NCBI RefSeq assembly: GCF_024679095.1
Contig: NC_066516.1
Location: 3,327,448 to 3,391,447, forward strand
DNA: 64,000 nt
Reading direction: 5' to 3'
DNA from: Eriocheir sinensis
Lineage: Eukaryota > Arthropoda > Malacostraca > Decapoda > Varunidae
The position numbers and the translations under genes were made by a program. Below, piece by piece: positions 39,555-49,316 of the stretch. The notes under the pieces are model-generated. The model ran no database searches. It saw nothing but the letters and a program-made list of their open reading frames with translations, and had not been told where the DNA came from. Every line of letters begins with the position of its first letter. Within the stretch, counting starts at the first letter, position 1.

Positions 39555-39910
39555 TTTTATTTTTACGTCGTGGCCTATTGCGCCGGTAGGCTTCTTCCTG
39601 GTGGATCCTGATGGTCGGTCCAAGGCTTCTTCCCGGTGGATCCTGCTGGTCGGCCCAGCCCGTTCTGGCGCAGGTGAGTGTTTATAGTGGCACCATCTTG
39701 CACTGGCTCATGCTGCCCTCCCGGAGCTCATCTTTAATCCTAGAATCTAGAGTCCGGGTTGATAGGTGGTCTTCTGGACAGCATGTGGGTAGTTTTAAGC
39801 CACTCGGCGGCGGCTGAAAAATCCCAGCTTGGTGGCACCGGTCGGGGATTGAACTCGCGTCCTCCTGAACGCGGGGCCGTCTTGCTATCCATTCAGCCAC
39901 CGCCTACCCA
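39555..39910 (-). mobile_element. tRNA-derived SINE
   Basis: On the minus strand the head (39907 downwards) reads GGTAGGCGGTGGCTGAATGG, then TAGCAAGACGGCC, and GAGTTCAATCCCCGACC. The A box (GTGGCTGAATGG) and B box (GAGTTCAATCC) of a tRNA promoter are present, in the right order and spacing. A body with two GGATCCACC..GAAGAAGCC repeats follows, then a TAAAAATAAAAAT tail (39545-39570). The RNA polymerase III promoter is internal. Head type (Ser/Leu-like) is not assigned firmly. Confidence 0.85.
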
Positions 39911-40014
39911 TATATATGAATATAAACTACTGCATATGATATATTATTACAATTGTTCAACTGATTGCCTTATACAGTAAATTAACCAATTCTACATATA
40001 TTTTTTTACTGGTA

Positions 40015-40278
40015 ATGGAACCCATCAATTTGTCTACTGTTAAGAAGGCGAAGAGTGTCATTTCAGAATATGGCTCTGGTGATGAAGATTCCTGTGGTGA
40101 ATTATACAGTCCATCTTCAAATTATGACTCCTCATTGAACAAAGGATGGAAAATTGCAGCAAAAAGAGCAAAGAAAGTGTCAACCTTTTGTGCTGGCTAT
40201 GAGGGTAGTCCATTCATGTGCCTGGATTGCTTCATTGTGAAACATCATGGCAAATATCATGCAAAGAGAGAACAATGA
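40015..40278 (+). pseudogene. Fragment of a Cys/His-rich protein (possible piggyBac C-terminus)
   Basis: An 87-residue frame opens with MEPINLSTVKKAKSVISEYG and an acidic/Ser stretch (SGDEDSCGELYSPSSNYDSS). It ends with FCAGYEGSPFMCLDCF, then HHGKYHAKREQ. piggyBac transposases end in a small Cys-rich zinc-binding domain with C-x-x-C-F...YH spacing, which this resembles. It lies inside a TTAA-bounded element, which fits. The catalytic domain is missing. It could also be an unrelated zinc-binding fragment. Confidence 0.4.
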
Positions 40279-40975
40279 ACTCAAAATATGGGAATGCACA
40301 TCTTTTGTTTATTCATTATGTGTTCCAAGCCAAGGATAGTTATTTGTCGTGAACAGGAAGATTTTTTAATTTTTTTTTGAAAATGTGATTTTTTTGTGGA
40401 TATTTATAGTCTATGATGGAAAACTATATGGGATATTTGAGAAAAAAAAATAATTAAATGTAATTTACCATATTTCATAATAGTCTCAATTCAAGGTAAA
40501 ATTGAAATGGCTTAATGGTCTACAAACAATATCATTTTTATTGATTATCTTTCTTTAATGCCTTATCCATAGAAAGGGAATCTTTAATACAAAAAATATA
40601 TTAAAAGGTGGATACTATATTGGATAATTAGGAGGATAGTAATTAGCATCAAAATGACCACCGGTGGGTCAGGCCGCCACAAGGGAATAAACTACCTGAC
40701 CCACCAGTGGGTCGGGTCGCATGGAATGTGTTAAATCAGATTTTTTTTATTTGAATAAATTTTTTAATTTAAATATTTTTTTTTGCAATAATCCTTGTTT
40801 ACTTCCACTAATTGTTTGTTTCAGTCTTATGAGGCCATTTTCTTGTATTAAACTTTTTTTTTGTGAACTTAAACCTGTCTGCTAAAGGGGTTATCACAAA
40901 GGCCAATTTTTCCTCTGACCTCCAATTTCATTAAATTTAAATATTCCCAAGTGACACTACATGTTGATGTCTCAT

Positions 40976-41294
40976 TCAAAAATGTTGTCTGGCTATAAGC
41001 TGTCTGTGTGCTAGACCCTGCTCTGGCATGTCACGGTCGTCATCTAAGTGATAATCATCATCATTGTGGTCACTATCACTGCCATCATCACTGCCATCTT
41101 GACCATCCTCCTCCTCCTTCTCCTCTGGTGCTTGGATGTTTCTTGCCTTACAAATATTGTGAAGGACAGCACAACAAGTCACAACTTGGCAGGTTTTCTC
41201 TGGGCTGAGACGAACCTCACCTTGAAGAACGTGGAATCTTCTCTTCAGCTGCCCAATTCCACGTTCCACCAAATTGCGTGTAGTTCTGTGTGCC
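40976..41294 (-). CDS. HARBI1-like nuclease, exon 2
   Basis: The acceptor (minus strand CCATTTCACACAG) precedes 41294. The exon completes a split AGG codon and reads AHRTTRNLVERGIGQLKRRF, then HVLQGEVRLSPEK, with a C-terminal acidic tail and RQLIARQHF before the stop at 40976-40978. VERGIG contains the catalytic Glu (residue about 254). It joins exon 1 (45521-46251) across a 4.2-kb intron filled with repeats. Confidence 0.85.
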
Positions 41295-41439
41295 CTGTGT
41301 GAAATGGTTATCTAATGAGTAATGATGAAGCATAAAGTGCATTAAGTTTTAGGGATTATTATTATTCCACTAGTGCTTGTGCTCTTAACTTTTTTTTTTT
41401 CCGCAGCAAAAATGGCTGGCCAAGGGAAGCAAAAAATAC

Positions 41440-41474
<35 letters not shown>

Positions 41475-44288
41475 CCTGCTTAACTTGCTGGCCACACCAT
41501 AGGCAACAGTCAGAGAAGAATGGCCGTGATCAAGAGAGGTGTCCTGACACCCCTCACTTGAAGGAGTTCAAGTCGTAGGAAGCTGGAAAAATAGACATAG
41601 GAAGAGAGTTCCAGAGTTTACCAGTGAGTGGGATGAAAGAGTGAAGATACTGGTTAACTTTTGCATTAGGTAAATCGACAGAATAGGGACGAGAGTAAGT
41701 AGATAGTCTTGTGCGGCGGGGCTGCAGGAGGGGGAGAGGCATGCAGTTACCAAGTTCAGAAGAGCAGAAAGCATGAAAATAGCAGTAAAAGATAGGGTTA
41801 AGATTCGTTTTATTAACGTGCCAGTATTTCACTACCTACCTTATGAAACATAACTAGCTCTTCATATATCTTTTCTACAAACCTTCAACAATCATGGAAA
41901 CCCTTTTTGAATCAAATTCAAGGACTATTTTTTTATTGTTGAAAATAGGCTAGGCTAGGCATGCCATTTTACAGATCTGGTATCTGGTTTGGTTCGTTTA
42001 CTATTATGGTCGGTTATGTTACTATTTAGTTCGGTTAGGTGACTATTAAGTTCGGTTAGGTTACTATTACATTCAGTTAGGTGACTATTAAGTTTGAGCA
42101 ACGTTAATAAAACAAATCTTTACCAAAGATAGCAAAAGATGCAACATTGTGGCGAAGTTTAAGAGATTGAAGACAGTTAGTCAGAGGAGGAGAGTTGATG
42201 AGGGTGGCGTTAGTTAAGTGATATTTATCTTAGTATTTTTTTTTTTAAGGTGAGAGTGGTGTACATGAGTGAATGTGTGTGTGCGCCTTGTCTTGGCTCC
42301 CCCCTCTTCAATGGAGGAAGACAGCCAAGGTTTATAGATATATGGATAGAAGTTTATACTTAGTTTAGGTAATTTGTGCTGACAAAAAAAATTCTGGTAA
42401 ATCGTTGGTGTTTTGATTGCTTTGTTATAAAATTGATTTTGTCACTAATTTTTAATTTAATTTGCTGGCGTGCCACTTCGCCGATGGTCTCTGGACAGTT
42501 CACCGAATTTTCAGCGAACCGTCCAGTGGTCAAAGATTATGGGCCATTAATTCCTACAGTAGGCTCCGAACATTGGGGAGGCGATTCTTGGTACTGTTTT
42601 CTTCTTTGTTATTGGTTAAAATGTGAAATATTTGAGTTAAGGAAAACGAAACATGGGAAAAAAACAAAAAATATTTATTTGTAGCAGAAAGGTACAGACA
42701 TGCAAGGAAAAAGACGACATTAAAAATGCATTAATGTAATTTGAAAGAGGATTTATAATTATTGTTGTACTTTAAAAAAAAAAAAAAAAAAAAAAGGTAG
42801 GTGTTTGCCCATACTCACCTCTCGCAACCAAAACTGGCTAGGGGGCCATTGAGACTTTGGGGAATGCGGTGGTAAACATGAAATGCTTCGCAAATGCATA
42901 GTTTTTGAGTTATGGGGGGTTGAAAAATACCCTAGATGTAGGGAAATTCCTTACAATTACTTAAGATGTAGGGAAATTTCATACATTCCGGGTTTTTTTA
43001 CAACGTAGTACGGAAACCATGCAATTTCACTCACTCTCCATACCAAAGGGGGGGTTCGAGGGGGGCGAAGCCTCCTGCTACAGCATTATGGTCATAATGG
43101 AGCAGCTATAAACTGTAAGTAATTTACGTCATAGGAATCTTGCAACCCTCATATACGACTATGTATTCACTTACTGGTAACATGTACGAGCGCGTGAAGC
43201 AGGTTTGGTACCACATACGAACGCGTGAAGCAGGTTCGAACGCAGGTTACTTGTGTTCAATGTCCCTCAGTTAGCTGTTAGGTCGTAAAGTTCGGTTGGG
43301 GTACTTTAAGAAGAGGGGGGGGTCCAGGGGGGGGGGGGTGGCGCAGCCCCCCCTTGGTTAGCAGGGGGGTCGAGGGGGGCAAAGCCACCCCTTTTAGCAG
43401 TTCGTAAAGTTCGGTTGGAGTAGTTTAAATATGCTCCCCCACCCAAATACCCCAACCTCCCGCGGGTCCCCCAAGATCGTTGGGGGAAGGGGATTAATTC
43501 AGCTTCTTTACTTTTAAGTACTTCTGCCTTCATATTATGGTTGAGGGACATGTATTTTGTTTTTTTAACTCTATATATGATATATGCAGGCATATTATCG
43601 TATTCTGGAAGCGCGGAGTCAGTATCCACAATCACCTTGTATACTGGGAGTACAAACCCGTGAAGCAGATTCAACATGCAGTCAGTAAGGATTCACATGT
43701 TCGAACAGCTCGGGCAGGAGGTTCGAGAGCCTTCACTTGCTCTAGAACCCGCAGTACTGTTTAAGGTGCGGCGTTGGATGGATCAAGGCTAGCCGGTGGT
43801 TTTGCTTGTGTCAGAGATAAACAATGAAGATACACTGTGTTTGGTGCCACGGACTCTACTTGGGAGGACAGAAACCTTGCGATGAGGTGAGAACCTACTA
43901 GAGAGGGCATGAGTGTGGTGTAGGTGGTTTATATGAGCGCAGATGGCCTCCAGCGCCACGCCAGATGGTGAGGTGAGCATCGTTTGGTGGGTTCACTATG
44001 CTTCTCTCCCAAAACAAGATTGGGGATCCAGTGAGTGTGTGGTTTCCGTATGGGAAACACTAAATTCGTCGCAAACGCTCATTTTTAGTGGTGGTGGGAG
44101 GAAAAATCCCTAGATTTAGGCAATTTCCCTAGATTAGAGAGTTTTTATCCTCCCCCCCACAAACACACTAAAAAAAATACGCGATTATGATGGATTTCGT
44201 GTCCCCTACCTGAAACCCCGTGTTCCCACCAGGTCCCCAGGCTTGTATGGGGGGGAAGGGGGAGTATGGGCAAACACTAGAATTTTAC

Positions 44289-44323
<35 letters not shown>

Positions 44324-45520
44324 GTCATTCATAGCTTGATTCTTATTAGGCTGGGCAATATTTCAGGGTGAGAGGGCTAATTTTGCTTTCAGCATAATTA
44401 ATCATCCCAGATGTTAAAGATTTGTGTTTGATACTCCTTGTAAGTTTTTTGTGTTCAAAATTCGTAACTGATGCCTCATACCATAGGCCTACATGCAAAT
44501 ATTTTCCCATTTTTTCCTATGTTATATTTTGGTTGGAGTAAAGTATTATACTATATATTACTGAATTCTGTACTGGCCAGAAGTTAAAATATTCGTAGAT
44601 GAGTAAAAATTGTTTTCTTCCATCACTCAGGATTATTCTGCGTAAGGATAAAAAAAAAAAATGGAGATGATAATTGAGGTAATGGTGCAACGAAAGCTTG
44701 TTAGTGACATAGACTTGCGAGTGTGAGGGAGGAGGAACGATCGAAGGAGGCGACCACGTCATGTACATCATGACAAGCTTAAATATCTATGTAAAAATTA
44801 GTTAAGAAAAATAATAATTATATTGGTATAAGAATGAGTATAAGAAAGTAGATACGTAAACAATTGTGTACTAGGTGATATCTTTAAATTTTTGTCTACA
44901 TACGAATAATTGCTGAGTGATGGAAAAAATAACTTATTTTTACTGTTACCCTTATTTTGTGTATGTTTTAACAATAAAAGAAAACCCTATCTTATGCTAT
45001 CATCATTCTTACTTACAGTGCCATCAGTGTCGGGCAAATAAATGCGTTCATGGTTTCAAGATGGTATTGGTGAACTGGCACACCGGTGAGTCATCCTGCT
45101 GGACGTTTCGCCGGTGAATGAAATAAGACGGTTCGCCAGTATCGCCAAAGTGGCACACCGGCAAAATGTCCTGCTTCTGTTAGGTTACTACTATGTTTGG
45201 TTAGGTTAGTATTACGTTCGATTAGGTTACTATTAACTTTGGTTAGGTTCGAGTATTGGTATCGATACTTATATGGTACCAGATTTTGGTACTAGCCCAA
45301 CCAGTCCAAGTACTGGTATCTGTATCAAGGAAAGTGGCTGAATGGAAATATGATTACTATTTATTGATATATAGTAACACTCACAGTTTACAGCCAGCGC
45401 TGGTGAAAATAGACTTCATAAATAATATTCTACCTAATAATAGTATCTGAACTATTATTACGGTATGTTAGTGGTTTGGGTGTGGACCTAAACTTAAAAA
45501 TTACCGTGATATGTTTTTAC
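41295..45520. other. Intron of the HARBI1-like gene
   Basis: It holds poly-A runs (41442-41472, 42774-42795, 44290-44319), the LINE tail at 41554-41832 and repeated GTTAGGTTACTATTA words (41980-42090 and 45180-45245). It also holds two candidate inverted-repeat elements. One is 42797-44281, with TAGGTGTTTGCCCATACTC at the left and the inverted GAGTATGGGCAAACACTAG at the right. The other is about 42460-45170, with GGCGTGCCACTTCGCCGATG loosely inverted near the right. Segment 43501-43620 is related to part of the 6030-7061 foldback. No exon is seen in it. Confidence 0.55.
41554..41832 (-). mobile_element. LINE 3'-end fragment
   Basis: The minus-strand frame reads MKYWHVNKTNLNPIFYCYFH, then NCMPLPLLQPRRTRLSTYSR and LTGKLWNSLPMSIFPASYDL, NSFK. 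This is the C-terminal end of a jockey-like ORF2 (R-x-T-R-L-S, then GKLWNSLP). It fits the family of the fragments at 1-643 and 56599-58160. Confidence 0.75.
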
Positions 45521-46251
45521 CTGTTAAAGTTTCTCTCATGTTCCAGGTGAGGTCTTGGAAATGGGGTCAGCAGCCAGCGCGTGCATCCATACTCGCTGTC
45601 CCCAAGCAGATAGCAGTTTTCTTGAACATGATTCTCCTCAAACAGCCGCTTAAGCCCACTGTCATTCAGGATACTTGCATCATCCACTGACCCTGGCCAC
45701 TTTGATACCAGGTTGATTATTTTGTAGTTGGCATCAAACACTAATTGTATGTTCAAGCTGTGGAAGTTTTTTCTGTTCACGTAATCTACTTCGTTTTCCT
45801 TTGGTGTTATTATTTTCACATGGATGCAGTCTATCACTCCCACAACACCGGGAAAACGTGCAACTTGGTAAAATTCTGCCTGCTTTTCACGGATCTCCGC
45901 CCCATCAAGAGGAAACTCGATAAACCTCCTGACAAGCTGAGGGGCACTGAGGGCGGAAAGAGTTTCAGCAATCACTCTGCTCACACTACTCTGGCTCACC
46001 CCGAACTCGTCACTCGCACACTGCTGCATTTTTCCGGTAGCCAAGTATCTTAAGGTCAAGAGCACTTTCAACTCAGGGGTGAGGGAATGCTTCCTTTGAA
46101 TTGGATCTTGTATCTCTCTTCTCAACAAATCAGTCACATATTCAATTCCCGCACGGTCTAATCTGTACCTCTCGACAAGTTCAGCATCGGCATACATTTC
46201 CAAAGAGTCCTGTCGAGCTCTAAACGTGCGAGGAACTCCGGCGGCGGCCAT
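45521..46251 (-). CDS. HARBI1-like nuclease, exon 1
   Basis: It starts at the ATG at 46251. Together with exon 2 (40976-41294) it gives about 349 residues, the usual length of HARBI1 proteins. Features: a helix-turn-helix-like region around residues 56-94 (SLTPELKVLLTLRYLATGKM, then SQSSVSRVI); first catalytic Asp in VIDCIHVKI (about 141); second in GDSEYG (about 218); and Glu in VERGIG (about 254, exon 2). The triad is intact. The exon ends NFN and AG before GTAAAA. Family role: nuclease of PIF/Harbinger transposons, or a domesticated form of it. A Myb/SANT-like partner gene is on the other strand at 25.38-29.58 kb. Whether it is a live transposase or a domesticated gene cannot be told from sequence alone. 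No frameshift is seen, unlike nearly all other element genes here. Confidence 0.87.
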
Positions 46252-46277
46252 GTTGGTTGGGTCTTGGTCTGGGCATG

Positions 46278-46292
46278 TACGGGTCCTCCTCC

Positions 46293-46324
<32 letters not shown>

Positions 46325-46331
46325 TTCTTGG
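46278..46331. repeat. CTTCCT-type microsatellite, left part
   Basis: Pyrimidine tract TCCTCCTCCTCTTCC with variations, just upstream of the HARBI1 start. The same kind of tract resumes at 55041-55158, on the other side of the LINE cluster, as if the cluster was inserted in it. Confidence 0.85.
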
Positions 46332-46931
46332 TTTGAGTGGGATGTAAGAAAGTGGAAGAATGTGATAGATATGGCAGTTAAAGATGAGGGATTGAGCAAG
46401 TCGAAGAATGAGATGGAAAGAAAGGAAACTCTCGACTGGTACAGGGAGAAAGAGGCCCCAAAGTGTGAGGTGTGGTATGAGGGAAGCCTGGGAGGTGATC
46501 TTTTCCGTGCTAGAGCGCAGTGTCTGGATGTGAATGCAAGGAACTATAGATGGTCTGAGTCCCGCAGCAAAGTGTGCCAGATGTGTAACAGGGGTGTGGA
46601 CGAGGCTGTGCAGCATGTAGTGCTGGAATGTAAGAAGTATGACAGGGAGAGAACGAAGATGATGTATGTGTTTCTGAGCGAGATGGGACGTGGAGTAAAT
46701 GGGAGGACTGGAAGGGAGTGGATGGTGCTGCTGCTGGGGCTCAGTGGAGAGACGAGTGATTGAGGCAGTGAAAGAGTTCTTGGAGGGCATGTGGCGTGCA
46801 AGATGTTGGGAATGATATCTTGCCCCGAGAACATAGACTTTCCGCATGTTTTGTTTTCTTTTCGCAGGAGCTGCCGATACAAAGGCCTGGCTGGGGAGAA
46901 ATCCCGAGCCACCTGTGACATCAAGATCAAG
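46332..46931 (+). mobile_element. LINE B, truncated copy 1
   Basis: A reading frame ends WFEWDVRKWKNVIDMAVKDE, then MERKETLDWYREK and CQMCNRGVDEAVQHVVLECK, stop near 46763. A 3' tail follows (GCATGTTTTGTTTTCTTTTC, then GAGCTGCCGATACAAAGGCC) and ends CATCAAGATCAAG. The C-x-x-C...H...C motif is the zinc-finger-like C-terminus of many LINE ORF2 proteins. It is the same family as copy 2, immediately downstream. Confidence 0.82.
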
Positions 46932-46953
46932 ACTTACAAAGAATGTTAGATGT

Positions 46954-47431
46954 GATTGATTAATTGATAGTTTATTGTTGCAGGTAAACAACAAGGGAGA
47001 AGGGAGGAACATATGCCATCCCAACCCCCAGGCAGGACTGTGTGATTATACAACTATTAATACATGTGTAGGTAGCACCATGAAACTAAAAAGATACAAT
47101 GGTAGGAAGGAAAGCACAACAAGGGAGGGGGCGGTACCTTCCCCTGGACAATAAGACAATAAAATGTGGGGACGGAGAACATTGCCCAAGCACTAGATGG
47201 GAATGAATACAGAGATAGAGTAAATATTAGTCCTTAAAGTAAAATACTGCAGAGATCACAGCCTTGTATAGCACGGCAATAATTCAAGCTGCCACACACG
47301 GCATCACCACCTTGGTGCAAACTGAGGGTGTTCTTTGAGGATAGCAGGGAGGACATCATGGTTCAGGAGCCAACAAATTGTCTGGGGTAGGTCAAGGCAG
47401 TCCCATGGCTTAAACTTAACAATGAGAGGGC
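46954..47431 (-). mobile_element. 5'-truncated LINE A inserted in LINE B
   Basis: On the minus strand this is the last 475 bp or so of LINE A (equal to about 54497-54971), ending in its AAT/ATCAATC tail at 46954. ATGT flanks both sides. Deleting it rejoins MLD with VGGYGRDFGV of LINE B. Confidence 0.85.
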
Positions 47432-48221
47432 ATGTAGGGGGCTATGGAAGAGATTTTGGTGTTAGATTTAGTAGCGAGAAGAGCAAGATTATGATAGTCA
47501 ATAGGTCAGAGGATAAGAGAGAAACAACTTGGAGACTGGAAGGGGATGAGTTGGAACAGACAGAAGAATATACAAGTATCTAGGGGTGTGGATGGTGGTG
47601 GGCGAGGATGAGAGCGAGCAAGTATGATGTCATCCATGAGGTTTGGAAGAGTGTGGCTGTCCCGAGCATTATGTATGGAGTGGATGTGATGACATGGAAC
47701 GACAGTGAGATAGAAAAATTGGAAGTGGGGCAGAATAGGGTAGCAAGAATGGCACTGAATGCACCAAGGTTTGCAGCAGTAGAGGCTCTTAGGGGTGATA
47801 TGGGATGGAGCACTTTTAGGGAAAGACTAGTAAAGGCAACCTTGAGATATGAAGACGTGAGACTGGAACAAATGGAGGATGCAAGATTAGCAAGGAAAGT
47901 ATACTTGTGGAATATATAAGAGATGACAAATGGGCGAATAAATGTGGGCGAATGATAGACAGGAATGTTATGCTAAGTAGGTGGGTGTACCGACCCTTTG
48001 AAGATAGGCAGAATGTGTTTGAATGGAGAATAACAAACAGAAATGAGGAGGGGTTTGAATGGGATCGATGTAAGAAAGTGGAAGAATGTGATAGATATGG
48101 CAGTTAAAGATGAGGGATTGAGCAAGTGGAAAAATGAGATGGAAAGAAAGGAAACTCTCGACTGGTACAGGGAGAAAGAGACCCCAAAGTGTGAGGTGTG
48201 GTATGAGGGAAGCCTGGGAGG

Positions 48222-48466
48222 CAGTGTTCCCACAATGTCAGAATAAGAATTCCCCAGACTAAGGCTGAAAATTCCCAAATTTGGACCAAAATTCCCCCAA
48301 AGATTTTCCTTACCTATAATGTTTAAATAAAAGTATTTTCGTGTTCGTTGTTAGCAACATACAAATTATAGAGATATAAAGTAATATATATATGGTAGGT
48401 CTTTGTATTAATTACTCCATCAAAGACAGAGGCCATCATCACTGAAGTGTGCACTATTTCACTTGC

Positions 48467-48513
<47 letters not shown>

Positions 48514-48854
48514 CCTAGGTACAAAACTAAAAACATTCGAACACATTAGATTATCAAGACTATATACATACATCAAATGAAACACACTTCAATCAAAGAA
48601 AACGGTTGACAAAATAATAAGGTAGACTTTTTTTCCGCTGCCAGATTTTATTCTCCTATAATTTTGGTTATATTTTTGCCAGTAGAACATAATAGATACC
48701 ACTTAAACAACATTCACTCGAAAAATCCTTAAAATTTCCGATAAGTACTTGAAATTCCCCAGAAATCCCCAGATTTTGTCAAATCCCTAGATTTGTCCCC
48801 AAACGAGTTAAAAAGTCCCAATTTCGGAACAAATCCCCAAAAGTGGGAACGCTG
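48222..48854. mobile_element. hAT-like miniature with perfect 8-bp duplication
   Basis: The ends CAGTGTTCCCAC and GTGGGAACGCTG are inverted copies. CTGGGAGG lies on both sides (48214-48221 and 48855-48862). Subterminal AAATTCCC/GGGGAATTT-type words recur. (AC)n lies at about 48474-48510. No transposase. Excising it rejoins LINE B as GSLGG followed by DLLFRAR. Confidence 0.9.
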
Positions 48855-49316
48855 CTGGGAGGTGATCTTCTTTTCCGTGCTAGAGCGCAGTGTCTGGATG
48901 TAAATGCAAGGAACTATAGATGGTCTGAGTCCCGCAGCAAAGTGTGCCAGATGTGTGACAGGGGTGTGGACGAGACTGTGCAGCATGTAGTGCTGGAATG
49001 TAAGAAGTATGACAGGGAGAGAACGAAGATGATGCATGTGTTTCTGAGTGAGATATGGGACGTGGAGTGAATGGGAGGACTGGAAGGGAGTGGATGGTGC
49101 TGCTGCTGGGGCTCAGTGGAAAGACGAGTGGACGAGTGATTGAGGCAGTGAAAGAGTTCTTGGAGGGTATGTGGCGTGCAAGATGTAGGGAATGATATCT
49201 TGCCCGGCGAACATAGACTTTCCGCATGTTTTGTTTTCTTTTCGCAGGAGCTCAGTCTCGTCTACACGGCCGTGCTGCGTAGACGTGCGTTGTCCTGTGC
49301 TCCGTCCGTGGACGGG

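Larger units (their letters stand above)
39225..40730. mobile_element. TTAA-bounded piggyBac-like element remnant
   Basis: TTAA at 39221-39224 and 40731-40734. The ends CACATATCTTGCGGC and the inverted GTCGCATGGAATGTG are imperfect matches. Inside, 40015-40278 encodes a Cys/His-rich piece. The SINE and (TA)n tract at 39466-39909 are later insertions. Hairpin-like ACCGGTGGGTCAGG/CCTGACCCACC lies near the right end. Assignment to piggyBac rests on TTAA and, weakly, on the Cys-rich reading frame. Confidence 0.65.
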
